Assembly: GCF_039555335.1 (NCBI RefSeq) | Contig: NC_092628.1 | Location: 82,486,315-82,550,314 of the forward strand | Reading direction: 5' to 3' | Length of the DNA: 64,000 nucleotides | Source of the DNA: Amphiura filiformis | Lineage: Eukaryota > Echinodermata > Ophiuroidea > Amphilepidida > Amphiuridae | The notes under the pieces: generated by a model | What the model saw: the letters and a program-made list of their open reading frames with translations, nothing else | What the model was told of the DNA's origin: nothing | The model's database searches: none | In this document: in pieces, positions 43,761 to 54,510 of the stretch | Numbering within the stretch: the stretch's first letter is position 1 | Layout of the letters: the number at the start of each line of letters is the position of its first letter | Translations under genes and position numbers: made by a program

Positions 43761-46020
43761 TGCACCTTTCTCGAGTCAGTAATTTAGATGTGTTTTTTTA
43801 TTGAACAGGCATGAGAATGAGAATGACTTTTTTAACCTTCCCGAAGTGCGTGAATTCGGCCTTTTAAAGGCCAAAAACGGGGTCGCTCTATCCTTCACTA
43901 TGATGTAATTATTTCGTGTAAGCTAATCCTAACCCGAAGAACATGTTTGCCAAAAATATCATGCCCGGGATATCATGCAATACCATTCTGACGTTTTGAT
44001 GTTGTTTCGTACAAAATGTTTCAAAAAAGTTACACGATGTGCTCTTATAGGCCCACAAAAATACTGTGCAAAGGTGGGTGACCGACCCTTAAAAGATACA
44101 ATACAAAACAATGTCCAAAATGTCTCACTTTGTATGATCCTGCGTGCCCCCTTAAATGATACAAAATGTATAATAGCATTCTTCAAATTTCATGATTTTA
44201 TTCATCATCCAAGAAAGATTTATTATACATAGTACGTAACAAGTTGAAAATAATACAAAAGTATGTGATAAATATAAATACTTCTCTAGAAAATATCTTT
44301 TTACCACGAGACAGATAAACCTTCCCCTTAGTCTTAGTAAATTCTTAGAAAATTCAGATATGAAAACTACCATAAACACCTAAACATCAGAACATCTATT
44401 TGTCACACAACATCTGATAGAAATATACAAGGCCAGGTAGTACTTAATATTTTCAATCTTATTTAGTACTTCATCATAAATAAGCCCAACGCAATTTTGA
44501 CAATCCGCAAAATTAAACTGTAGCAAAATACCAAGAAGTGACAAGTTTTTTGGTACTTTTTGGTTCTTTGGTACTTTTAAAAATATTTTATTGAGATTTG
44601 AACACAATAGTCTAAATATCTAATAACGAAGGATTTTTTTTTTAATTAAAAAAATGAATTGGTCTTTATTGCGTGGCAATCTGTGTTGACACATTACTTT
44701 CCATACAGGTCCATTTTGGGACATGGATTGTGCAGTTTATGTTTTATAAAAAAAAATATCCCAAAAATGATCAGTGGGCATGAGCACTTAGAAAGCACTT
44801 AACAGTCTTATTGAAAAAAGAGGTTAATATGTTCTACCATTATGGTATGGTATATACATTGTAGGTCTATTGAAATGTCAATCAACAGCTGCATTCATTT
44901 TTGTGTTACTAGAATGTAATGAGAACCAGAAAAAACTTGTTTTTCAGTTATGTAGCGGATTTACATATGATGATCAACTAACATCTTACAATCTTAGCAA
45001 ATTATGCCAAATGAATTATACAACCAACAGTGATAATGGTGATAATCTTACCTTAACTACCCCAGGGTTGCTTGATTAAAATCAATTTTTAAATCACATG
45101 ATTTTTTTTCTTCAATTTTCTTTTTTAATTTTTCATTACGGACAATTCAATGTTGTTTTGGTAAAATAAACATATGCATTAGCATATTTGTGATGTTCTT
45201 TATGATTTTTAATAACTTCAAGAACCCTTTGCAGGTTTACCAGTTAGGAATTTTTCAATGGATATTGCCTTGTTTTATTTCTAATTTTCACATGATTTAT
45301 TCAACATTTTACATCAACAATATTTTGCATTAATTTTCATTAATTTTCATTTCATAATTGGAATTTCCAACTCTTGGGTATTGTGTTGTGTCACTCAAAA
45401 ATCTGATTCAGATTTTTTTTTTAACCAGCAACCCTAAACTACCCCTTAACATTATTGCGGTAATCTACCATATACTTACACACACACACCCCACACACAC
45501 CCTCTTTCACTCTCCCTCTCAGTCTCTCTCTTGAATTTCACATATAGAAATTTGACAATATTTCATTGCAAATACATTTCATGTCTTTAAATATATTTAC
45601 ATAATCTTGATAATAATTTAAAATTTTATCATACGAAACAATTTAATAGCACAAATGGTTCCATACACTTAAAACAATAACCCAACAAATGTGTTGACCT
45701 CTTCCAAAGTTTATTCCAACTGTTGTTCAGGGCCATGCATACACCTTCAACCATGGGGATTGAGGTGGCTGAAATGTTTGGTTCCACATTTGTTAGATTT
45801 TTGACACACCCTGTATTCAGTCCCTCATTTGTTTTTACAAAACATATTATTTCAATCTCATTACAAATGGTGTGTGTAGAAATGAATAATACATGTTACA
45901 AAACAATCAGTAGTTATTTATGATGCTATTGAGCAAATTGAGTAGGATGTTGACCAAATTTTCTTTTAGGATCTATAGTTTGACTTTCGTTTATAATAAT
46001 AATTTGCACGCTTTAAACAC

Positions 46021-46220
46021 CAGTGGCTGCCAGGAATTAGTTTTAGGGGAGGGGGCATTGGGGGACAAAGTAAATTTCAGGGGGGAAAAATCAACAAGTC
46101 CTGTGCAAAATTGCCGCAAAGAGTGGACATTTTTGTAATTTTGGGTACTGGGGGAAACGGGAGGTGGCAAGAGTTCTGACTGGGGGAATTTCCCCCGTGC
46201 CCCCCTTTACGCTACCACTG
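46021..46220. mobile_element. hAT-like MITE, 'gagttctgactgggg' family, copy 2
   Basis: It starts cagtggctgccagg and ends acgctaccactg. Flanks ttaaacac at 46013-46020 and 46221-46228 are an exact 8-bp TSD. The interior matches 29629-29833. Confidence 0.92.
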
Positions 46221-46739
46221 TTAAACACTAAATTTTGCTACCAAAATTATATTTAAAAAAATTGAATGAATAATTAATTGTTGAGAAATGAAAATCACAT
46301 GTATCATGATTTGGTGTATTACAAAGTCAATTTTGACAACATCAGCTTCATCTTGCTAAGTCTCATCATATTTTGTGCACATGGTTAAGGTCAACCTGGA
46401 CCAGTGAAGTTCAAAGGTGATGCTGTATGAGTGCCATCAGTTTTGCTAAGCTACTTTAATAGTAGTTGAAGCCATATTGCAACATTTCAATAAAACATAG
46501 ATGAATATTTCTTTTCCATAAAATGTCAGCCTTTACTGTCAGTATGTCCCCCTTTAATTTTGAATCGAACAACTGAGGTAAAGTAAAGAAAATTGGAATT
46601 TACTACCAGTATCGATGTCGCCAATGCATGTCATTCCATCGGTCATGCTACAGTATGGTCCTTTGATGTGCCCGTATTTTGTTATGAACATCGCGGACGC
46701 ATTTGACTAATATTTCCATTGTAATAATAAACCATCTTG

Positions 46740-46915
46740 TTCAGATGGTTTATTCAAAATCTTGGATTTTGACAAAACTACAGTACCTAAACTAAAGTCT
46801 TGACCATAGCAGGGTATGTTAGTTTATTAAACTATACAATCGTACTGTAAAACACAAAATTTCGATAAATATTGAGGGTGTCCTCCTCAGCAAATGTTAC
46901 AATATAGCTTTAAGT
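46740..46915. repeat. Relative of the 30.5-kb tandem repeat
   Basis: It holds ttttgacaaaactacagtac, gcagggtatgttag, gtcctcctcagcaaatgtta and caatatagcttt in the same order as 30460-30610, with more substitutions. It is a single copy. Confidence 0.7.
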
Positions 46916-47252
46916 TTAAGGATATTTTTAACAAAAAGTAAAATATCCATGCATCCCTCATATTTTATATTGCACTTTCAAGTTCACCAGGTTTTATTAA
47001 GTGACATAACTAAAGGGTTTATTCCAGGGTATAGGGCACCCCATCCACCACCCCTTCAACTGCTAAGGACCATCATCCCCTTTGCTCATTGCAAAAAAGG
47101 CATGATAAGCCACTTAGTCATGGTCAAAATATGTTTTAGAATATAATAATCCTGGTTTATTTCACCAGCTCCAAGGCTATTAAAACATACAGGAATGTGA
47201 ACACAAATTTTCAACGACCTGGTATATACAAGATGCATGTATCCCATTATTT

Positions 47253-47450
47253 TCATTATTATGTTTTGATGGATCCAAGTTGTGATAATATTGGATCCAA
47301 AACATAATAATGATAAAATTGATGCTTTACGCCCAATATTTATTGGTCTCGCTATGAGTTTTAAAATATTGGGCGAGACTACGGTCTCGTCCAATATTTT
47401 AAAACTCATAGCTCGACCAATAAATATGGGCTCAACCGATCCAATTTTAT
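47253..47450. repeat. Palindromic repeat (ttttaaaatattgg family), copy 2
   Basis: Arms ggtctcgctatgagttttaa and ttaaaactcatagctcgacc pair around gagactacggtctc. The flanking tcattattatgttttg/caaaacataataatga also forms an inverted pair. It is related to 16939-17095. Confidence 0.78.
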
Positions 47451-47508
47451 ATAAAAATTGTATAAGGACTATTCTAAACAGTGCCACACATACAGTGTTA
47501 CCATAGAG

Positions 47509-48154
47509 CAGGGACCATGTATGAAGGGACTCAAAACGGATTATTGATAGCTATTGTCAAGCTATTGTTATCGGATTATCTTTTACGACCTTCGATACCA
47601 TGCGAGTTGCGCCGAGGGGACAATATTTGATTTCTTATTATTTACTCATGTTGCCCTACAAAATACCAAAAACACATCAAAATGTTCCACTATTTTCTAA
47701 AGTTATGTCAAATTGTGTAAAATGTCTATCCTTTGTCGAAAATAATTTCTGTGTACCGTTGAGAATCATTTACATAGGATTTTGGAGACAAAATGTGATA
47801 ATTTTGTGGAGATACAGAATACTAGAACAAACAAATTTACATTTTTTCTTGAATGTGTACACCGTACGCTGTCTGTTCCTACTGATTTGAATACTGAAAT
47901 AATTCTTAAAATAATGTTCTTTGATGAATTATGTTTGCATTTCTAGAGTATATCATTATAGGCAAACATGAAGGCTCATTTTGCAATGTACAAGACAAGC
48001 CACACGCTGTATTGTAACTGTGCTTGGATTCGTACCAGGGTCTATCGATCAACATATTATTTATGCTTGCTCAACCGAGGATAATTTCTAAACCAGTAAC
48101 TTGCATGGTACAATGGGTGGAAGCCGTTTCTAGTCCCTTCATACACGGTCCCTG
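47509..48154. mobile_element. TIR element (cagggaccatgtatgaaggg) with 7-8-bp TSD
   Basis: The left end cagggaccatgtatgaaggg and the right end (rc) cagggaccgtgtatgaaggg match at 19 of 20 positions, and similarity continues to about 33 bp. Flanks are catagag(c) at 47502-47508 and 48155-48161. It is 646 bp, non-coding as far as I can see. The TSD length fits hAT- or P-type elements. Confidence 0.85.
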
Positions 48155-48775
48155 CATAGAGCCATGCAAAAGTTTGTCAAAGTTAATCTCATCAGCAGGA
48201 CCAGCACTTGTCATAGTAGGAAATCTGGTGACAAGCAGGGAAATTGCATTTTGTTATTGTTCATGCAATTTCTGCAACAATTGCATAATTTTCATTGCAA
48301 AATGGCCAGACCCTGTTCATAATCAGTACTTATCATCAATGTTGGATTGGTAATCATGGCATAGAAGAAGCACACATACTTGATGTATTCTATCACTCAA
48401 TACCTGTAAAGAATAAAGAAGAAGATAGAATAACCATCAGAAAATTTGGACAGAATAATACATTGCAACATCAATATGTGTTGAGCTCCTATTTATAGCC
48501 AAAAAATTAAACTTTCACCCTCTCAGTCCAATTTTTAAAACATTTTTACCTTCATAGCCAGATTAAACATGTTTACAAAAGCCCAATAAATTACCAACAT
48601 AAAGAAAACCTAAATAGATGTGATTTTGGATATTTCTCTACTGTATCCCTTGATTCATGTAATTATTATGAAGAAAGAGTTTTATTTAAATCTGATGCCC
48701 CAGACTCTGTTTTGAATACCCTAAACTGTCAGTTGGTTGAGAGTATTAAAATGTGGTATTTTAACTCCCTAAATG

Positions 48776-49686
48776 TAAGAGTGAAAAACCACTCTAAAAG
48801 TAAAAGAGTGAAATCTCACTCCAAAAAAAGAGCTGCCAGGGAGACCCATCTTTTAGCGTGAAATTTGCTCTCAAAAAGAGTGGAAAAATTCACTCTGGAA
48901 AAGAGTGAATCAGAAAAGAGCATTTATTTATTTATTTATTTATTCATTTAGGCCTATTTTATATACAAGAATATCATAGCAGTTCATAACAGCTACTATG
49001 TGCTTCAAATTGTTGTAAGGCTAGGCCCATGCAAGGGTAGGGCCCAATCTAGGAATGTTGAACTGGTCTAAAGCTTAAGCACATACACAATGTGTCGAAT
49101 TCAGTGTGGGATGAATGATGAAAAACTATGAATTTAGTGAAGCTAATAGTCAAACTGTTCAATGGTGAGTACACTTACGTGTAGGTCATAACTCTTGGCA
49201 TTTACCATGTTTACAGATGTTTACAGATCACAGTCTGGAGAAGCGTGAAGCAGCATAACCTACATGTATACCGGCAACAAACTGCACACAATAGATATAT
49301 GACTTAAGCTTACTGCCGCCGGTGTCTCCAGACCAAGTGTATACTTGCTATGAGTTATGACCTACACATAAATGTAATCACTATTGAGTACGCTGTCTAT
49401 TTCTTCATCAAATCCGCTTTCTTTTCGCCATTCATTCACACACTATTCGCCATCTATGATCTTGTTACACAAGTTCAACAAATATCGGCCAATTTTTTGC
49501 AATTCTGATTGGCTGACAGTTCACTCCAACAAAGAGTGAGATTTTGAGCTACTCTGTGAGCGAGTGAGGCTCACTCGAAATCGCAAGTGAAATATATGTA
49601 CTGTTTTCACTCTTTTAGAGCTAAAACCCACTCTATTAGAGCTAAGTTAAATTCACTCTGAAATTCAGAGTGGTTTTTCACTCTTA
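48776..49686. mobile_element. 911-bp TIR element with agagtga-rich arms
   Basis: Terminal taagagtgaaaaaccactct is matched exactly, inverted, by agagtggtttttcactctta. Both arms then carry many agagtga/tcactct phrases over 150 bp. A (ttta)n microsatellite follows the left arm near 48921. The interior includes an inner inverted pair (gtgtaggtcataactc / gagttatgacctacac). No clear TSD was seen. Confidence 0.82.
48921..48951. repeat. (ttta)n microsatellite
   Basis: About seven ttta units, slightly interrupted, inside the TIR element at 48776. Confidence 0.85.
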
Positions 49687-51265
49687 AGCAGGTCTATATC
49701 GTTATGAATTTGGCAGAATGACGAATCAAGAATTTTGAGCAAATTGAGGTATGCTGATGATTACGTTTCATGTGATCTTTTATTTCCACTTAAAATTAAT
49801 GGTAAATCTTACTCCCGAAAATAGGTATTGAAATTTAGATATGGATGAATTGCGCCTTAGTGCGATTAATGAATTTGACAAAAAGACGAATTGTGCTTTT
49901 AAATCAGGTTGATCTATAATAGTAGTGTATAGCTGGAAACGCCAATTTTTAGATATTAAATGTCCTATGCTATTATATTTGATACCAATCTTCTATCCAG
50001 TGATACCAAAATAAGTACAAACATTCCTCACATGATATTGCTATAGCTTAATAATGCGAGTGTGCCCTCATGAAATCCCAAAAATTTATACGCAAAATAT
50101 AGGCCAATATTGTTATTTCTGCTTTAAAATCTTCGAGTTTTTGCTAAATATTACAGGGGATGATAATTTTTAACTTATATACCATACCAAGTTTAAAGTC
50201 TATAGCCTTAGGACATCCAGTAATTACTACACAAAAGCCCAAAATCAAGGATGCGTGTTATGGTTTGCACATAGTTGAATGCATATTCAACCCCGAATAC
50301 AACTCTTTGCGCAACGGTAGAGACATTTTGGATATAGCATAAAGCCGAATAGCTGTAAATACCTGTTTTGAGGGATATATTGATTGTTTCAAAACATGCA
50401 AGTATTGCAGATAATTTGTGCCCATTCACTTCTTTAATAAACATTTCAAGTGAGTGCTCACGAATGTTCTAAATTTTTAGAAGGACCAATTGGAATGGTA
50501 CCACGATTTTCAAACACTGTTTACTCAGAACAGCAATCTTGTGTATTCGGCACTCTGCCGTGTTCATAATGATATAATAGTTGTCTTAATTTTTGTCAAT
50601 TCCAAAATAAATATTTACTGACAGTGATTCAGAAAACAAGCACAAACACAAACATCTTTTTCTTCCATCACCATTTTTATTCAAATTTGATATGAACAGG
50701 TGGAATGTATGAAAATGCCTGAATTTATAGTTTTATTGTTGGTCCATCAACATATATTATACAAGTAGGAAATAATTAACTGTTTTAAATAGTCACTGTT
50801 AGTGTAGTGTTTCTTTTTAAATGTTCACATCATTTCATAGAAAATAGCAAGTGCTGATCAAAAATAATTTGTTAAACTTCTATCAGACTAAAACACCTTA
50901 AAATCATTCCATAATATCTATTTACAATGTTTAGCAACTGAGTCACTAATATACCGTAATAGAAAATCTTGACACATAATCTATTCTAGTTTTGTTAATC
51001 AAAATAGATAAGGATGAATAGCACAAGCATATTTGAAAACTTTCATTCTAATATATCATCTTAGTTCTTAAATAACAGAGTTTTGTATTAGAAAATAGTA
51101 ACCATCAATATACTGAAATTCAACACACATTAAATATAATTTCTTCTAATATTATTATGAGCATATGAAACAAACTATAAAGTAAGTAATGGGGTTATGC
51201 ATCCTGCACAAGAACAAATACACACAATGGGGAATGATTGCTTGCTACACGGAAATAACTGAATA

Positions 51266-51498
51266 TGTGACATGACCAAGGGGTATGAGTCACATGTCAG
51301 CAATTTTCAAAAAAAAGTTTTTAACATCATTTTTGGCAGTTTACGAATGCTACATTTTGATGCAAACCATATCAAAATCATGAGCAATTCATCGATGGCT
51401 AAAAACAATATAAAACAAAAGAATTAGAACACTGTTTTTACCAATATCTCAAAAACAATATTAGTGAAATCTGACTCTTTCCCCTTGATCATGTCACA
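51266..51498. mobile_element. TGTGACATGATC MITE, copy 2
   Basis: Ends tgtgacatgaccaagggg and ccccttgatcatgtcaca are inverted repeats flanked by TA. The interior matches 19587-19839 (aacaatataaaacaaaagaa, ccaatatctcaaaa). Confidence 0.82.
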
Positions 51499-51544
51499 TA
51501 TATTGTATAGGAAAGAGTGAACAGTTAACAAATCCAAAGCAACA

Positions 51545-51767
51545 AGACAACATCTATGAAATCCAGGCCTGCGCAGAACCCAACTGAGAAAAATGCAAGG
51601 AAATGTGCTGGTATGGGATTCAGTAGCCTAATGAAATAGGCATCCAACTAGTAAATGGAAGTTAATGGGTTTGAAAACTTTGAATCAAATACTGGCACAT
51701 TTCCTTGCTTAAATTGTTTTCAGTTGGGATGTGTACTGGCCTGGATTTCATTTATAAGATGTTGTCT
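51545..51767. mobile_element. Inverted-repeat element (agacaacatctatgaaatcc ends)
   Basis: The left arm agacaacatctatgaaatcc... and right arm ...ggatttcatttataagatgttgtct pair; inner segments (cccaactgag / cagttggg, gcaaggaaatgtgc / gcacatttccttgc) pair too. It is 223 bp with a short unpaired centre. Confidence 0.75.
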
Positions 51768-52218
51768 AGCAGTTTAATTGCATGCACTAATATTAAAAGA
51801 TTGTTATGCCACTGTCTATTTTGTCAGTACAACTGATTAGGTAATGTCTATGAATGATAACAAATATATGATAGATTCAGCCTACTTCGAACTTGAAAGT
51901 GTCATACCAATCTAATGGAAGCAGGGGCAGATCCAGGGTTAGGAGGGGCACCTGCCCTCCTTCAAATATGCAATATCTATCAATTTCACGGTACTCAATA
52001 ACAGCCAATTTTATCATGTCAGTGCCCCAGTAAATTTAGCATTTTACAAATCCTGGACCCACCCCTGTCTGGAAGAAATACTGAATTAGATTAGATCTGC
52101 AGCACAAATGTCTATATCAAAACAGAAGTATTGCCAAAACGTACTTATTGCAACTTTATCATTATTAGAAACACAATTCTTACAAACAGCATCATTCCAC
52201 ACAAGTGTATAGAAGATA

Positions 52219-52281
52219 ATTTGTGTTTCAAAATTGTGCAAGATATTAAAATATCTTGCACAGTTTTGAAACACAAATTGT
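52219..52281. repeat. Near-perfect 63-bp palindrome
   Basis: Arms aatttgtgtttcaaaattgtgc... and ...gcacagttttgaaacacaaatt pair with one mismatch around gatattaaaatatc, itself self-complementary. Open frames on both strands here are near-identical because of the symmetry. Confidence 0.85.
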
Positions 52282-54235
52282 TGTCTGAACATGAAGGCAC
52301 ACATTTACACAATAATTCACTAATCTTTGAAATATGGACATGCACTGAAATCAACATTTTCAACATGCACATGCTGAAATATGCTGCATTCAGATGTATG
52401 CTGATATGCTATACCCAAATGTAATACCTAATTCCTAATCATCAAGAATATATTTTTATATAAACTTGTAATTTAACTACAACTATTCATTCGTAATTTT
52501 TTTCTCTAGGTTTGAGCAACTATTCAAACCATCTTTTGAGTTGTATTCATGTCTTACTATTAAACAGTAGAAGATATGTTTCAAAGGCAATCACAATTCA
52601 CAGGTGAAGCATGAATATAAAGTAAATATTACCTGTTTTAATATTGATATTTTTAACTAAAACTAGAAGTTATTCAGGTATATGTGTTACAACATAATTA
52701 CTGTTAACTATTCCTTTTTTTTCTTTGTACCCCAAAAATACTGAAGATCGGGTGTAAAAATAGTGGCTGGTCACCTGGCTACTGTCACAACAGGCCAGTA
52801 AATATTTTGCTAACATGAACAATAGGGCCAGCTGTTTTCTCTACCATAAATTTGAATAAGATTCCTAATGGTTTGTAACCCAACTCAAATCACAATTATG
52901 ATAAAAACTTTGATGTCAACAAAACAAAAATACCAGACATGCATCACTGCCAGAGTAAAAATACCCAAAATCCAAATTAGAGAGGAAAATTCACAAATGG
53001 ACAACTTGAACACACAAAATTTTATTTTAAGAGGCTAAATTTCACTTTTTGCATGCAAGTAATTTTTTTTTGGGGGGGGGGGGGTCAACATTTTGGAAAA
53101 TACTGCACCACTGCAAAAAATGCAAACCTGCATATGGGCCTGTTCACCGCCATTCCACTATCTCACTTTTTTTTAATCATACACATTAAAGTATAAATAA
53201 TCATTTCATTTGTTGAATGAAGAATGTCATCTCCATTGCAAACAGTTTTGCTTAATCTGATATTTTACATTTTTAATAACATAGGGTATAAATGAGTCAC
53301 TGGCTTTATAAAAATAATAAAAACATGCATTCATTCAATCAAGTCTGCTCAGTGTCATGTTGTTTGACCATAGTGCCGTAAGCAGTGGCCTGGCGATAAC
53401 TGAAGGAAAATCACATGAAAAATACATGTAACTGAAATTTGAATGCTAATTTATCCTTTCAATTGTTGTTATCCTTGAATGTCTATGTTATGTGTGCAGG
53501 CATCCTATATGTGCCTGTGTGCAAGTGATTTGTGTTTTAAGGTTACACGAAGAAACGTATAAAAACGCGTATAAAAGGCGTATAAAGTTGTTCTCTAAAA
53601 CCGCGTTTTCTCAGCAATCAAATATCGCAGTGAGTCAAATGTTGGTGCATGGATGTATCTTTACATTGTTTTTGTGTGTTTATACAAATTGTTAGAATCC
53701 GTTTGAAAAATCCTTTGTTTAAATCATTTTTACGCACTATGTTCAAAAGATCAAAAACGCGTTCCATGCAGTTTTTTTCAAATGTTCGCTCCGTATAAAA
53801 CCACGCAGAGTGATTATTTTCTCTTTTTGTATTGTACTACAAATCGACCAAAGAAATAATGTTGCCATGGGGAAGAACAAAATACAGTACCGATTAAATT
53901 TTATTAGCCCGTTTTTGGGAACAATTTTCGAGAATCTTGTACCACAAAACACTGTTTTGTTACAGTATCGATATCTGGATTACGGGACGTTAATTCAGAC
54001 ATCTGAATACCTACATTATTTCTCAACATTCTGCCAATTGCTACCCCATTTGATTTTCACTCCAAATTGAAGCTAGTATTGCAAAAAACGAGGTTTTTCC
54101 TCCATCAGTTCGTTCAAAATTTCAGCGCCGACATGCGTGTTTATTCTAAGAGCCATTGTGCGGACGCGATTGTAATCACGCAATTGCATCCAATTATAGT
54201 TATATATCCGCTTGGGAACAAGCAATTGCGTAAGC

Positions 54236-54317
54236 TGATGTATGGCCGAGTGGATAGAGCGTTGGACTGGGGATCTGTTATGAAACATTTTTGTTGGTTC
54301 GAGTCCCGTGTGGCTGA
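54236..54317 (+). repeat. Degenerate tRNA-like sequence (SINE head or tRNA pseudogene)
   Basis: A pol III A box tggccgagtgg (54243-54253) and a perfect B box ggttcgagtcc (54296-54306) are correctly spaced. The D stem has mismatches and no acceptor stem forms, so it is not a working tRNA. A 200-bp pyrimidine microsatellite follows directly, as in many tRNA-derived SINEs. Confidence 0.55.
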
Positions 54318-54510
54318 ATTTTCTTTTTTTTCTTTTCTCATTTTTACTTCCTTTCTTTCCTCTTTTCTTTCTCCTTTTCTTTTTCATTTTTTTTTTTTCA
54401 TTTCTTTCTTTCTTTCTTTTTCGTTCTTTTTCTTTTTCTCTCTCTCTTTCTCTCTCTTTCTTTCTCTTTTTCACCATTTCTTTATTCTTTCTTGCTCCTT
54501 TCTTTTTAGT
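54318..54510. repeat. Pyrimidine (tttc)n-like microsatellite
   Basis: Almost pure C/T on the plus strand: runs of tttctttc, tctctctc and ttttctttttc. The Lys/Glu/Arg-rich open frame on the minus strand is its translation and not a gene. Confidence 0.95.

Noticed and set aside
47282..47506. Open frames on both strands with near-identical peptides
   Set aside because: The similarity is produced by the palindrome at 47253-47450, not by a real protein.
47600..47890. 96-codon open frame inside the TIR element at 47509
   Set aside because: Considered as a transposase remnant; no catalytic or DNA-binding motif could be seen.
52131..52424. 97-codon plus-strand frame mirrored on the minus strand
   Set aside because: Same cause: the palindrome at 52219-52281 makes both strands read alike.
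54236..54317. Functional tRNA gene
   Set aside because: A and B boxes are present, but the D and anticodon stems have mismatches and no acceptor stem forms.
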